From DXYV01 sp045543215 (GTDB lineage Bacteria; Bacillota; Clostridia; Oscillospirales; Oscillospiraceae), in contig JAZQMD010000138.1 in NCBI GenBank assembly GCA_045543215.1, forward strand, positions 1 through 5,939: a stretch of DNA of 5,939 nt, given 5' to 3'. Of the stretch, positions 5,284-5,939 are shown piece after piece. The notes under the pieces were generated by a model that saw only the letters and a program-made list of their open reading frames with translations, did no database searches and was not told where the DNA came from. The position numbers and the translations under genes are program-made. The stretch's first letter is position 1. Every line of letters starts with the position of its first letter.

Positions 5284-5939
5284 ATGAAAAAAGTAAATCG
5301 CTTTCTCAGTATATTGCTTACGCTGTGCATGGTTTTGGGAGTGATTCCTAGAGCTGTATTTGCAAACAATGGTGGTATGCCTTTCGCTGATGTAAAGGAA
5401 ACAGACTGGTTCTATGACGCAGTCCAATATGTGTATGAAAATGGCATAATGAATGGTACGGGAACAACCTCGTTCTCACCTGAGACTACAACGACCCGTG
5501 GTATGATCGTAACGATCCTGCACCGTATGGAAGATACCCCCTCCGCAACAGGTGATGAATTTGTCGATGTTCCTGCTGGTCAGTATTATTCTGATGCTGT
5601 AGCATGGGCGAGTTCAAACGGAATTGTCAGCGGCTATGGGAACAGCCAGTTTGGCCCTAATGATACCATTTCCCGTGAACAAATGGCAACGATTTTGTAC
5701 CGGTATGTTCAGTACAAGGAATATGATACAGGCGATGTAGGGGACATTTCTACCTTTACCGATGGAAGGCAGGTGAGTTCCTATGCTGTCAAAGCTATGA
5801 ACTGGGCTGTCGGTGCCACTCTGCTCTCCGGTATCGGCAATAACACGCTCGACCCCAAGGGAAGTGCTACCCGTATGCAGGTTGCCATGATTTTGATGCG
5901 CTTGTGTAACTTTGTTGTCCCAGCTATTTATACTGTAAC
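5284..5939 (+). CDS. S-layer homology (SLH) domain surface protein, N-terminal part (cut by window edge)
   Basis: The frame is open from ATG 5284 to the window end, 218 codons without a stop. A signal peptide covers residues 1-27, 'MKKVNRFLSILLTLCMVLGV' and on to a VFA cleavage site. Three SLH repeats follow at about 33-82, 93-141 and 158-208. Each has an F-x-D opening ('FADV', 'FVDV', 'FTDG'), an aromatic helix, a central 'NGI' or equivalent, and a TRAE-like motif ('TRGM' at 71-74, 'SREQ' at 130-133, 'TRMQ' at 196-199). Three SLH domains normally form one unit that binds pyruvylated secondary cell-wall polymer, so the protein is probably anchored on the cell surface with its functional part downstream and out of view. 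The third repeat is the most divergent. The start is fixed by AAGGAG (5271-5276) 7 nt upstream. What the missing C-terminal part does cannot be inferred. Confidence 0.93.
   Translation, partial: MKKVNRFLSILLTLCMVLGVIPRAVFANNGGMPFADVKETDWFYDAVQYVYENGIMNGTGTTSFSPETTTTRGMIVTILHRMEDTPSATGDEFVDVPAGQYYSDAVAWASSNGIVSGYGNSQFGPNDTISREQMATILYRYVQYKEYDTGDVGDISTFTDGRQVSSYAVKAMNWAVGATLLSGIGNNTLDPKGSATRMQVAMILMRLCNFVVPAIYTV

Noticed and set aside
1..5939. CRISPR array, tRNA or rRNA genes, toxin-antitoxin or defence cassette
   Set aside because: No regularly spaced repeats, no tRNA-like or rRNA sequence and no defence-type genes were seen on either strand.

Overview
The window looks like chromosomal DNA of a spore-forming, gut-type Clostridium relative, with Oscillospiraceae or Lachnospiraceae my best guess. 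The reasons are a SpoIID/LytB sporulation-type protein, an S-layer-homology surface protein, clostridial-style Asd and DapA, an IS3-family remnant and purine-rich ribosome binding sites. The lineage is inferred from gene content; no rRNA or other marker is present.

Left part (1-1385, minus strand): asd followed by the start of dapA. These encode two consecutive steps from aspartyl phosphate to the lysine/diaminopimelate branch. They are 47 bp apart and read out of the left edge, so they are probably one operon. A 163-bp divergent intergenic region (1386-1548) holds the asd ribosome binding site, a possible asd leader hairpin and a reasonable sigma-A-type promoter pointing right.

Middle part (1549-4307, plus strand): a secreted SpoIID/LytB-domain protein with a SPOR-like segment in front of the catalytic domain. 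Its stop codon overlaps the start codon of queA (queuosine tRNA modification). In many Clostridia a spoIID-like gene, queA and tgt lie together; here tgt does not follow queA.

Right part (4308-5283): nearly 1 kb without an intact gene. It holds a repeat-rich segment just after queA, a perfect 19-bp inverted repeat that should act as a two-way terminator, a recombinase-like C-terminal remnant, about 110 bp of unidentified DNA, and the left end plus truncated orfA of an IS3-family element. This is a graveyard of mobile DNA. From 5284 a signal peptide followed by three SLH domains starts a cell-surface protein cut by the right edge.

I see no convincing new multi-gene system. The observations most worth checking are the SPOR-SpoIID architecture, the queA-tgt break filled with mobile debris, the queA-proximal repeat segment, and the IS end lying against the SLH gene promoter.
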